A stretch of 64,000 bases of DNA, taken from the NCBI RefSeq assembly GCF_001411555.2, contig NC_049915.1, positions 19,172,640-19,236,639 of the forward strand. The letters run 5' to 3'. The stretch comes from Juglans regia. Taxonomy: Eukaryota; Streptophyta; Magnoliopsida; Fagales; Juglandaceae. Position numbers and translations under genes: made by a program. Below are positions 1-10,540 of the stretch, in pieces. Position 1 is the first letter of the stretch. Each line of letters opens with the position of its first letter. The notes beneath the pieces are model-generated. The model had not been told where the DNA came from and did not search any database. It worked only from the letters and a program-made list of their open reading frames with translations.

Positions 1-1552
1 ACTGAAACAGCCATGCAATTATGAGAAAAACAGACTCACTGGAGAAATGAACTGAGAGACGGATGCTTACTATGGAATAACCATTGTGACGGAGGTTGAG
101 TTTATATGGGCTTCCAAGCTCGGCTAAGATCAACAGCGGCCAGTAATCGATCCCTCCGTGGCGTGGTGATGGAGCACTGGAGAAAGAGAAAGTGGAAACT
201 GTTACTCATGACGGAGAGCGAGAAAGAGAGTAACGTGAGGGGAGGAAGTTTACGCACCATGCAACGTGGGGGTTCGGATAGTGGTGTTGGAAGTCCATCG
301 GGTGGAGTCCGACGGTGGCTTGGGGCGGCTTTATCCCCGGTGTGATGGCTTTGGTGGGATGAAACCGTGAGACGTGGGTGTTGTACACTTCATGTTGCAC
401 GTCCATGGAGAAGAAGAGCATGACGACCGAGTGGTCGGGGCTGTAGTTCGACTATGGAGTCTTGCTTGCCAGCGTCTTCTGCTTCCGGTAAAGGTGCATG
501 AGGGCACCTTGCTCTGTTTTGGTCGTGCGGGGAAATATTGGGGCTGAGAGCACAAAACTTGCTCTGTTTTGGTGGTGTAAAAGCAGGGCCATTCCTTTTG
601 ATTGTTTACGGTGGCTCGGGTTGTTGGATCAAGTGGCTAGCGATTTGGGTTGGCGTGGAAGAGATCAATGTGCGACGTGGGGCTTCCTTACGCGTGGAGG
701 CAGCAACGGTTTCTTGTGGAGATAAGAGACTCACGATGTGGAAGGAAGGGAGCTGGATTGTCTTAGGTAGTGTAATGTTTGAGGTAGGGTGGGGACACAA
801 ACGCACGGTGGGGGTGGGTGTTTTTGGACGGAGTTGATGGTGGACATTGAGACTCCGAGAGGCACCCTGGGGTCTGGCGGTGTAGAGGCGGCGACGGACG
901 GTGGCTGGAAAATGTCTCCACGAATGTGGAACGTGCGTGCGTTCGTGCTGTTCTCGATTTGTTGAGGGCCTCGGGGATGGTGGTTTGCAGTGTAGGGTGG
1001 CAGCGGTGTGGGTCATTCTCAACCTACCGTGGCTTGAGGGAAAGAATGCTCGTGGGAGAGAATACCATGGAATTGCTGGTTTGTCGTGGGCAGTGAGAAG
1101 AAATTGAGTAACTGAGTGGATTTTCTATGGGTCTTGGCAGGGTTGTGGCATGTTGCCGTGTTTGTTGCAGGGTGGTTGCTGGACTTGGAGACGTTCGTGC
1201 ATGGGCTGGGGGTTGGCCGACGTGGGACGTAGCCCTGGCGTGTGAATGTGAGATGCAGTTGCTTGTCAACTTGGTTCATAGTGGCTAATTGTGAAACGAA
1301 AGGCTGCTTTGCTTGGGATTAGCAGGAGAGATATTGAGGGAAAGAAAAAGAAAGTTCAAATTTTGACTCCAAAACGACGTGGTTTCTTCAAGTGGGCTGG
1401 GCTTTTCCATGGGCTTGGGCTAGGTGCTACACACTTACACTCAATAAATATGAATATTGTGAACAATAGATGTCGTAGAATATATAATGAAAGGAAAGAA
1501 TTTTTGAGTTATTAGAAAATAATATAACAATATTTTATTCTGCTATTCACAA
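1..1552. other. Stretch without a recognised gene
   Basis: This stretch is richer in G and C than most of the window. Open frames occur on both strands, but none shows a domain, a codon pattern or a splice structure that I recognise. A short phrase, CTTGCTCTGTTTTGGT, occurs twice about 43 bases apart (near 509 and 558), which suggests local duplication. It may be decayed retroelement or intergenic sequence. No function is assigned. Confidence 0.4.
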
Positions 1553-2100
1553 ACTATTTCAACTCATTTCTAAATCTAAACAGAATCGGAACCAGGCTTG
1601 TGCCGCCCCTTTTAGGGTTAGAGGGAAGGCTCTACATGCGACCTCTCTCAATAACCTGTGCAATGTCATATAGGCCTTGAATTTAGGTGAGACTTTGAAT
1701 TTAGGAGGGAAAGGAAAGGCCATAACTCTCGCTTTGTATGTCAGGTCGGTGCTGGTGAGCAACTGATCCACAGTGGACGATGCACCCATTCATCTGGCCA
1801 TCTCTGCGTACTTGTCCTCGTGCTCTTAGAGCTTGAGGTGCATCTTGTGCCTCTCTTCTTCGGCCTTGGCAACCTTAGGAATGGGTCGCGACTCAGCGTG
1901 CTCGTTGCCATTGGGCTTCGTCCGTCTTCATTGGTCAGCCTTAGAATGGCTTTTTCTTGGCGGATCATTCCCACCTCCTCTATTAATTTCTTTATTGTGT
2001 CTCCCATCTCCGCGAGTCTTGCATCCATTATTTCGTATTGTTCTCCTTCTCCTTGCGTGGTTTGGAACTGCATCATTATCGGCATACGAAGGACACGCTT
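1553..2100 (-). pseudogene. Ty3/gypsy gag remnant
   Basis: Read on the minus strand, two overlapping frames resemble a plant Ty3/gypsy gag protein. The upstream frame (2085 down to about 1790) has a charged, coiled-coil-like start. The downstream frame (1789 down to 1559) has the phrases ARVMAFPFPPKFKV and CRAFPLTLKGAAQAWF, which are typical of the gag core (retrotrans_gag family). The frame changes near 1790, and a segment between FKV and the MTLH phrase appears to be missing. The reading stops just after the AWF motif, so protease and polymerase are absent. The element is dead and truncated. The sequence upstream in its own orientation (2101-2740) may be its leader or LTR. Confidence 0.7.
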
Positions 2101-2740
2101 CTATAGGAGATATCTCATAGACGACACCACTGTTGATATCGTGTTTTGTAGCCCGAGCAACTCTACAGAGGCGCAACTCGTTCACCTACAACTATGAAGA
2201 AATGAGAGCTTCGGGGTGGTGGGGGACACCTCTGATGCCAAAGTCAATATGTGATTTTCCAGTGATGATTACGGAGAAAATGAGTGTAAGAGTTCATAGA
2301 GAGTTCCCCTCACTAAGGAAGAGGGTATATATACCTATCGGAGTTCCCCCTACTAAGGGGTGGAGGTGTCCCTCCATACTTGGGTCAGGCCTCCTTGTCA
2401 GCCTAGGGGGATCATGGAGGTGTCGCTCCGTACCAGGCCTCCTTGTCAGCCCCTGCTGTGCAACAGTCGTGCAGGGCATGGTCATGGCGACCACTAGCAC
2501 CACGGGACCGACGACGAGCATTCGAGGATGGAGGGGAGGTGGGGACAATGGATGAAGAAGGGCCAGCTCTCGAGGGCGCCATCTGTCCCGTGCTCCGCCT
2601 ACAAACGCTTGGATCTGAGGTTGCTGGTTGGTGTCTTGGGTGCGCCACTCACCCCCGTGCATGTTAGCATTGCCGACTCTTTTCCTCACACCTTAGCATC
2701 AAAGACACCCATATCGTTAGTTTCCTAATCCTTTCTCTCA
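2101..2740 (-). other. Possible leader or LTR of the gypsy remnant
   Basis: This G/C-rich block lies directly upstream of the gag remnant in its own orientation. It contains a TATATATA run near 2328-2335 that could be an LTR promoter. A related phrase, TTCCCC(T/C)ACTAAGG, occurs twice (near 2305 and 2344). The frames in it, such as 2294-2689 on the minus strand, are proline- and arginine-rich with no known domain and are probably not coding. No matching LTR pair was found. Confidence 0.3.
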
Positions 2741-4019
2741 TTGTTGTACGTTCTGTTGATTGTGAATAGCATTATCTTTGCGATTAATATTAAGTTTAGT
2801 TTCTTTAATGTTACATGTGGAATATGAAGATTAGCTTCCGTAAATAATTTATTTTGCATTCCTTTTCGAACCTTAATGTTTAGTTTCTTTAATGGTTGTT
2901 AGGAATGGTATAATGGAAGTAGGTCACTTCTATAGTTTTTTTTTCACGTTTGTTACCAGCACTCCAAAAGATCAGTTCTTTGGAGAGCCATCCATCCTTT
3001 TTCGTTTCATTTTTATGTATACAACCCCCTGTTGTTTGATTGTACCCGTTACTTTATAGTGATACTTGCTCAACAATTTGAAAATAGAAATTGTCCTTTT
3101 CGATGTCTGTTGGGGAGATTGGTTCATGTGATTGAATGCGAAGAATTTCGTTTTGTAGATTTAATCATTAAAAAAATAAAAAATATATTTAATGAAAAAT
3201 ATTCCTAAAATGTCAAAAAAGAAAAGAGGAAAGATCTCAACTCTTAAAGCATCCTAACAATATTATTCCCTATAAAAAAATTATATTTATTCAAAACAGA
3301 AATTAACATCATCGATGAGTATATTATAATATATGTATTATGTGTACCACTGCGATAAATACTATATAGCACTACATTTTTTTATTATGACAGATCTGCA
3401 ACTTGTAAAAGGCAACACGCTTTTATTATAATATCATCGATGATCCTTGACTCGTACAATGGAGGTCAATAAATGAATAAAATAAGGAAAACCCTTTTAA
3501 ATTGGAAAGTAGTAATAAAATAAGAAGGAAATAAATCTATTTGTTGTCTAAGGAAAATCTTCAGAAAGTCTGCACGTAATTGGCAATTTGCGTGATTCAG
3601 GGTACAGCTTTGTCAATGCTTATCCAAGCATTCTTCATCTTCAACGACCTTCCAGAAGAAACTCAAATATGCTGCCACGTTTATTGCCTTGTCACGTCAG
3701 CACATATATATTAGCTCATGTCTTGCACATTGTCTTCGCCCTTTACTCATAGGGGCAGACATGTTCATTAATAATGCTTCGGTGAGTGTCCTTTTAACGA
3801 CATTATAATATAGCATTTGACCATTGAAGAATATTTTTATATTGAGCGCTCTCTCTCTCTTAAATACCTTCATAATTCTTATATTAATCATCTGTTACAG
3901 AATTAGAGAAAAAAAAATCATCTATTTCAAAAAATCCCCATAAGTCGCTTAAAAAAGAAAAGAAAAGAAACTTCCCGTGAGTCTCTCTCTCTACTTTTTA
4001 AACACCATCTCGTCATCTA
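2741..4019. other. AT-rich intergenic DNA
   Basis: No gene is seen. Bases 3225-3310 recur in similar form at 4940-5055, as a direct repeat containing AGATCT(C/A)AACTCTTAAAGCA and a poly-A/T stretch. The two copies enclose the orphan exon-like frame at 4117-4230. Confidence 0.45.
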
Positions 4020-4020
4020 C

Positions 4021-4025
<5 letters not shown>

Positions 4026-4051
<26 letters not shown>
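4026..4051. repeat. CT microsatellite
   Basis: A nearly pure run of CT dinucleotides. It lies about 65 bases upstream of a short open frame, a placing common for 5' leader sequences in plant genes, but no gene is proven here. Confidence 0.9.
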
Positions 4052-4116
4052 AACACAACCGGGTTTACTTTCTGAAATTAGTTCTGTTCCTCTATGTTTT
4101 TACACGCATTTTGGGA

Positions 4117-4230
4117 ATGAAAGTTTCAAGAATGAAACAGAGCTCTCTTATATTCAAGCTGGCGATCGAGAATCAAGAAACCACCATCCGGGAAATCAAG
4201 CCCAACAACAAGAGAATCATGGTACAATAA
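4117..4230 (+). other. Orphan exon-like short frame
   Basis: ATG at 4117 (or 4132) opens a frame of 37 codons ending in TAA at 4228. It follows a CT-rich leader and contains ATGGTACAA at 4219, which could be a splice donor just after an ATG codon, followed by a T-rich intron-like stretch. The short product is basic. No matching downstream exon was recognised before TNL-1. It may be the 5' exon of a gene cut off by rearrangement, or chance. Confidence 0.25.
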
Positions 4231-4449
4231 CCATATTCCCTGTTTCTTTCATTTGTATCAGAGTCTTTCTTATTTTATTTTTCTTGGTTTTTCTTCTGGG
4301 TCTAGTCAATGTGCTCTCTTTTTTTCTCTGCTATGATCATATTTGGCATCCGGTTCCATCTGATTTCGATTTTAAGATGATTATCGCGTGGGTCTGATTG
4401 TGATTTGGAACTGGGTTTGTGAGAGAAATCTCCCCCAAAAGAAAAAAAT

Positions 4450-4590
4450 TAAAAAAATAAAAAAGAAATAAATTCGGGTAATTGGCTAACGGTTAATCGG
4501 TATGAAACAGTTTCGGGTCGGGTCGGAATTTGTTGTTTTCCCGGGTCGGGTCAGGTCGGTGAACAGCCCTGACTAGCCCCTCATGGTTTC
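4450..4590. mobile_element. Possible hAT-like element end
   Basis: Repeats of GGGTCGGGTCGG lead into GGTGAACAGCCCTGA near 4557-4571, which resembles the end of hAT-type non-autonomous elements (subterminal GC-rich repeats next to a short terminal inverted repeat). The opposite end and a target duplication were not found, so the boundaries are guesses. Confidence 0.3.
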
Positions 4591-5339
4591 GTTATTTTGT
4601 TGGTATGACCATCGCCCCGTATCCTATAAGAAAAATAGATATTTATAATTATTTTTTTATAATAAAAATAAATATTTACGATCAAAAAAATTCATTTTAA
4701 TTAAAAATAATCATTTTATTAAAAATAATTGATCACAGATAAATAATTTTTTTATAATCGCGAGATACTATTATACTTGGTTAATATGGATTTGGCCATT
4801 CTTCCGATTGGGCAGAATCTTTGAAGACGAAGGAAATAGTTTTTAAGAAGTGAATTCGTTTGAGTTCAACGACCTTTCTATTCGTGCATATAATTATTGT
4901 GAGGTAGGGTTCGCTTTCTAAAGAATTAATAACTGTTAGGAAAGAGAAAAGATCTAAACTCTTAAAGCATTCTAATTAACCATATTATTTCCATTTAAAA
5001 TTATATTTATTCCCTATAAAAAATTTATATTTATTCAAAACAAAAATTAACTCCGGACATGATAGGAATAATTCTTGTAGCAAGATTAATGCATGGTTGC
5101 TATTTAATTTTGTGGAAATGATTGGTGGCATGGGTTGATTGGAGCTAATTAGAATATGAAAGACTGTAGAAAGATCCATCGTAATTAGAATGAGGTTCTA
5201 TTTTTATTTTTTAATTGGAGAACGAATTAAGCATATATCCTCGAGTAAATACCTGCCTAATTATAACACTAGAGGCCATATTTTTCCACAAGACTTACAG
5301 CTCATTTTCCACAAGCTACAGCTCATTTTCCACAAGACA
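4591..5339. other. AT-rich DNA upstream of TNL-1
   Basis: Holds the second copy (about 4940-5055) of a direct repeat shared with 3225-3310. The frame at 5190-5456 is AT-rich, has no recognisable domain and overlaps the presumed TNL-1 promoter, so it is not called. Confidence 0.4.
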
Positions 5340-5544
5340 ACCATTAAGCGGCGTATGCTTTTCCTAACAAAAGAAAGATGCCAAGAAATTACCTTTCATC
5401 TGTTATTTATTTTTCTGCTTATAACAAACGCGTATCCTTTTTCATGTATTAAATGATGCAACCCGGTTTCTAACTCAATTTATTAAGCAGAGATGTTTTG
5501 CAGGTTAAGTGACAATCAGTCATAGATAAACAGTGACTTCTCTG
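5340..5544 (+). promoter_or_regulatory. TNL-1 proximal promoter and 5' leader
   Basis: This stretch matches the region before TNL-4 (about 43765-43909). The shared parts are the phrase GATGCCAAGAAA, then TATTAAATGATGCAAC, then the leader AATCAGTCATAGATAAACAGT just before the start codon. Such conservation between paralogues supports a promoter and leader duplicated with the genes. No certain TATA box or transcription start can be fixed. Confidence 0.45.
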
Positions 5545-8208
5545 ATGGCCGTTCAAGGTGCTTCTTCCTCTTCCCTTTCTTCTTCTACTCGTTGGTGGAT
5601 TTATGATGTATTCTTGAGTTTTAGGGGCGAAGATACTCGTCAAAATTTCACTGCCAATCTCCTTGAAGCTTTGGTTCGAAAGAAAATACACACATACATA
5701 GATGACAAGCTTCCAAGAGGTGGGGAAATCTCAGAAGAACTTCTTAAAGCTATTGAAAGCTCAAGGATCTCAATTGTCATCCTCTCAAAAGATTATGCAT
5801 CATCCAGGTGGTGTTTGGATGAGTTGATGAAGATCCTAGAGTGTAAAGACAGAGAGCATGCGCAACAAAAGGTTCTACCAGTGTTTTACCATGTAAATCC
5901 AACCGAAGTAAGACATCAGAGCGAGAGTTTCGAAATAGCATTGGCTAAACTTAAAGATAGGGTCAAGGATGAGTCGAAGTTGGAGAGATGGAAAGCAGCT
6001 CTAAAAAAAGTGGCCAATTTGTCTGGATTCACTTTAGGAGAAAGGTATGCTACTTCTACTCACTCGTATGCCTTCATTTAAAAACAAAAATGTAATCATA
6101 ATACATCTTTATAATACAAGAGTATGTATGTGTGTATATCAAAATTTAGGAACTCATCATTAAATCAAAAGCCTCCTGCTTCTTAACGAGGCAAACCGAA
6201 TTCGAGAATGGAATAAAAAAAAAGTTCATTAAATAGATCATCATTGTCATTTGCTTCCGGATAAAAAGCTGCGTACTTGTTCAATTTCTTTTGTTTCTTT
6301 ATTGTGAGAATTCTACCTTATAATTATTCTTTTATTTTTTATTTTTTGCATTGGAAGGACCGAACCACAACTGATTCAAGAAATTGTTCGAGATGTTTCT
6401 AAAGTAGTAAAGCCTAAATATTTAAATGACGTTGCCGAGCATCCAGTCGGAATGGAGTCTAGAGTACGTGACGTCCATGATATACTTCAACATGTGGGAG
6501 TGAATAATATACGCATACTAGGGATCTATGGTATTGGTGGAGTTGGTAAGACAAATTTGGCTAAAGAAATCTACAACTCATTTACCGACCAATTTGAATG
6601 TTGTTGCTTTCTTGCAAACGTGAGAGAAACTTCAAAGCGTGAGTATGGTTTAATTCAATTGCAAGAGATACTTCTTTGCGAGATCCTCGGTGACTGGAGT
6701 TTGAAGGTTAGAAATGAAGATGAAGGAATGGGTCTCATAAAAAAAATGCTTTGGAGTAAAAGGGTTCTTTTAGTTCTTGATGATTTGGATCAGTCAGTCA
6801 AAGTGAAAACCATACTTGGAGGATGTGATTGGTTTGGTTTAGGAAGTATAATCATTATAACAACTAGAGATGAACATTTATTAACTAGTTATAATGTTCA
6901 TTTACGATATAAGGTGAAGGAATTGGATCATGACGAAGCTCTTCAACTTTTTTGTTGGAATGCCTTCAAAAATGAAAATCCTAACCATGATTTTGTCGAA
7001 ATCACAGAAAATGTACTGCATTACGTTGGGGGCCTTCCGTTGGCTTTAATGGTGGTAGGCTCAGATCTATTTGGTAGGGACATTCATTATTGGAGAAGTG
7101 CTTTAGAAAAGTACAAAAAAATTCCTCCCAAAGATATTCTTGAAACGCTTAGAATAAGTTATGATGGCTTGGATGAAAGTGAGAAGAGTATTTTCTTGGA
7201 CATTGCATGTTTCTTTGCAGAAGAGGAAGAAGAATATGTTACGAAAATACTTGATGCTTGTGGTTTCTTTCCTAACTGTGGTATCAAAGTACTAGTGGAT
7301 AAGTCTCTCATAACAATTGAGTGTGGCAAATTAATCATGCATGACCTACTCAAAGATATGGGTAGAGAAATTGTTCGTCAAGAATCACCTGAAGAACCCG
7401 AGAAACGTAGTAGGTTGTGGTTTCATGAAGACGTTCGTCATGTATTTGAAGAAACTAAGGTAAGAGTTGCACAAAAAAACACATTTCATCTTTTGATTTA
7501 AAATCGGATTGAGAGTACATATACGTGCACCCATTTATCTGTATGAGTACATCTAGCACGTATTAATCTCATAATAGGTAATTTGTTTATGAGAAGAATG
7601 CTTTAAATAAGGAGAAATTAAAAAAAAAAAACTTTTGGTTACATATAGACAATTTCTTTTTTAGTATCCTGCTTTTTTCTTATATCAAAAGATAAAATTA
7701 ATAGGTAAATGTGAAAGCAAACATGAACATTTTTTGTTTGATCACTTAGCTTGGGACATTCTAAAAATAAAAATCAAACATTAAGTTTAAAAAAAACAAG
7801 AAAAAGAAAGTACATGCACAATGCATATAAACAAAATTATGATTCTACCAAGGTGGAAAATATGAAGAATTTTATGCTTTGATTTTGTTTGCTTTGTCTT
7901 GCTAGGGAACAAACATGATTCAAGGCATATTGATAGAGTTTCCAAAACAAGACTTGATAGATTTGAATCCTGAGACTTTCTCGGCGATGAGAAGGCTCAG
8001 GATATTTATAAATCGTAATGCACGCTTCTCAAGAGAACCTACTTATCTCTCAAATGAGTTAAGAGTACTTGATTGGCACAGCTATCCTAGTGATTCTTTC
8101 CCACAAAACTTTCATGGAAAAAAACTCCTCGTTTTAAAAATGGATGATTGCTTCATCAAAGAATTGGGAGAAGGATTGAAGGTACCGTTATTTTTTTCTT
8201 TAAACTAA

Positions 8209-8242
<34 letters not shown>

Positions 8243-9146
8243 ATATATATATACTGGAAATTTTCTACAGCTAACATATTTTCCCTTGTTTTGTTTTCTT
8301 TTTTACAGAATTTCCAGAAGTTGACTACTGTAAAATTCTCTAAATGTAAATTCCTAACAAAGATTCCTGATGTGTCGGGGCTCCAGACTCTAAATAGATT
8401 GGACATTGAGGATTGCAATAACTTAGTTGAGGTACATCAATCTATTGGCTTCCTTGATAAACTCGTCAAATTGTCAATTGTATATTGTCAGAGCCTTTCT
8501 AGTTTTCCAAGCTCCCTCAAGTTGAGATCTCTAGCAACACTTATTCTTTCTTATTGTGAAAGGTTGCAGAAGTTTCCTGAAATTGACAGTGAAATGAAAT
8601 GTTTAACATATGTTAAACTAGAACACTTGACTGCTATAAATGAATTGCCTTCATCTATTGGGAATCTTACTAGCCTCTTGGATTTACAAATAAGCGATTG
8701 CTACAGATTAAGGCATATCCCTAATAGCATTCATCAGTTGCAACATCTACGTTGTCTCATTCTCGACCGTACGTCAGATGATCAAAGCCAATATCCCTTA
8801 CCCTCCTCCACTGCAGAATTGTTCTCTTCAGATTTATCGGGAACTGCCTTCAATTCCACCTTGGAAGTTTTAGATTTATCGGGAAGCAATATTGTCGTTA
8901 TCCCTCCTGAGTGGATCAGAGGATTTGTTCAATTACAGTTACTTGAGTTGTGTCATTGCGAGCAACTTAAAGAAATCTTAGAACTTCCTCCAAATATAAC
9001 TACGGTAAACACTAGGGGATGCATTTCATTGGAGAGTTTTCCTGAAGTTTCAAATCAGTTTGAATTCAATACAAGCAGCCTTAAAGTACGTTCGATTAAC
9101 TTGAGTGGATGCCATAAAATGCTTGTAAATCCTCTACGGTTTGAGG

Positions 9147-9198
<52 letters not shown>

Positions 9199-10114
9199 CT
9201 GTGTACTACCTTTGTCTACTAAAAATTATGATGCTAGCTCACTTGTTGAACAGGAATATGTAGAGGATCTGGAAGAAGATTGTGAACTTATATTTCCAGG
9301 AAATAAGATTCCAGATTTGGACTACCATTGCAAGCTGAAGAAGACTCGAAATAGTTATGTATGTGATGGGATAAATGTTGATTTGGTGTATTCGAATGAG
9401 ATTAAAGGGTTCATTGCATGTGCTGTTGTTCTGTCTGATCCCTCCCAAAGGTCTCCCCGCAATAATATGCATATCGAGATCTACTATAATGGTGTTTATC
9501 AGTATACCAGCACGCGTACAGCACATATTGATCCAAGTAGCTCAGATCATGTATGGTTGTATTACCACAAACTACAAGGAGAGCGTTTAAAATCAGTGGA
9601 GGGAATTCTGCAACTTAAGTTTGATAAGGACCAAGGTGGAGTCCTAATTAGAAGTTTTGGAATCCAGGTGCTACGCAAGCAGAAGGAGACCAATACATTG
9701 CAAGACGTTGCAAGTTGGAGTCCCTGTGTTAACGTCCAGCCCTCTTCAGAATCAATAATTTCTGATTTAGAGAATGGCAGTCACGATGAGAATCCAAATG
9801 ATCAAGATTTGGAACGTCATGGGGTCCATTTGGTAGAGAAGGATGAAGGGAAGACAAGAGATCGTGATACAGGTGTGCTCCACGAAGATGTTGGTGCCCA
9901 TCTTGATGCATCCAGTGAAGAAATTGAAGGTTGGGTACATTTAATGGATGGTAAGAGACGTCATGATGAAGATGATTGCAACTTGGAATTTAATTGGTAC
10001 CCTCAACAAAAGAGACAGTATTCCTCAACCATGGGCATCAGAATAACAGAATTAGAGAATGACGATGAGAATTCAAAAGAAGATTTGGATTTAGAGCTTA
10101 AACTTGGGTTGTAA
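5545..10114 (+). CDS. TNL-1: complete TIR-NB-LRR immune receptor with C-JID and LxLxL tail
   Basis: Five exons fit GT-AG rules and one frame: 5545-6044, 6358-7459, 7906-8181, 8309-9145 and 9254-10114, giving 1191 residues. The start at 5545 is chosen because TNL-2 and TNL-4 begin the same way (MA.QGAS). The TIR domain (about 19-165) has SFRGEDTR and the likely NADase glutamate E93 in WCLDEL. NB-ARC follows with the P-loop GGVGKT (about 227-232), kinase-2 LLVLDDLD, TTRDEHLL, GLPLAL and MHD (about 493). The LRR region covers about 540-905. C-JID, the post-LRR jelly-roll domain, runs from about 915 to 1045. The tail is acidic with basic patches and ends LDLELKLGL. Plant TNLs of this kind sense pathogen effectors and signal through EDS1. 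Intron 4 has no in-frame stop, so a retained-intron form is possible. This is the best-preserved gene of the cluster. Confidence 0.92.
8207..8254. repeat. AT/GT microsatellite in TNL-1 intron 3
   Basis: A run of AT, then GT, then AT dinucleotides inside the 127-base intron between exons 3 and 4. It can be read as codons, which makes an artificial upstream extension of the exon 4 frame. Confidence 0.9.
9151..9195. repeat. CT microsatellite in TNL-1 intron 4
   Basis: About 22 CT units sit just after the exon 4 donor (GT at 9146). The whole intron is 108 bases, divisible by three, and has no stop in the gene frame. Retention would insert 36 residues including a Leu-Ser repeat. The equivalent intron of TNL-4 has a shorter, interrupted CT run and an in-frame TAG. 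Confidence 0.95.
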
Positions 10115-10540
10115 TTAAAAGGTACAATCTTCAATTTTGTTTATTAAAATATTTTTATTTTAATAAAAAATTAGATATTTTAGAAAATAATTTAAATAAT
10201 AAATCAAAGAAAAACTTCAGTTTCAGCTTTATTATTCATAAAAAAAAAAGAAAAAAATTTCTAGCTTCTGTATCCTAATTTTTTTTTTTTTGATTTTTTG
10301 ATTTAATAATTATGAAAATGATTATCAATAAAATTATATTTTTTTATTTTTTTATTGATTAAAGATGTTAAAAAAATACTTCAAAATAATAATTAAAAAA
10401 ACCAAAATTTTAAGTACATTAGAGTTATAAAGTGGTGGTAAGACGGTAATAACCTATCATTATGCTACAAAAATCTTCATTTTGATTCCCGCTTTCTCAC
10501 TGCTTTTTTTTTTTCTTAGCAATTTTTTTTTTTTTAATTT
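10115..10540. other. TNL-1 3' flank
   Basis: AT-rich, with long A and T runs. The first 150 bases resemble the stretch after the broken TNL tail at 17855-17995 (both have CTTCAATTTTGTTTATTAAAA), so the 3' flank was duplicated together with the tail. AATAAAAAA near 10162 could serve as a poly-A signal. No gene is seen. Confidence 0.45.

Noticed and set aside
606..1022. Minus-strand frame of 138 codons
   Set aside because: Low-complexity Pro, Thr and His composition caused by GT-rich DNA; no known domain.
5190..5456. Open frame before TNL-1
   Set aside because: Overlaps the promoter region shared with TNL-4, and the composition is non-coding.
8231..10114. A single 627-codon frame read as one exon of TNL-1
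   Set aside because: Its first 26 codons are intron 3 microsatellite, and it contains intron 4. Splice sites matching the paralogues define two exons instead.
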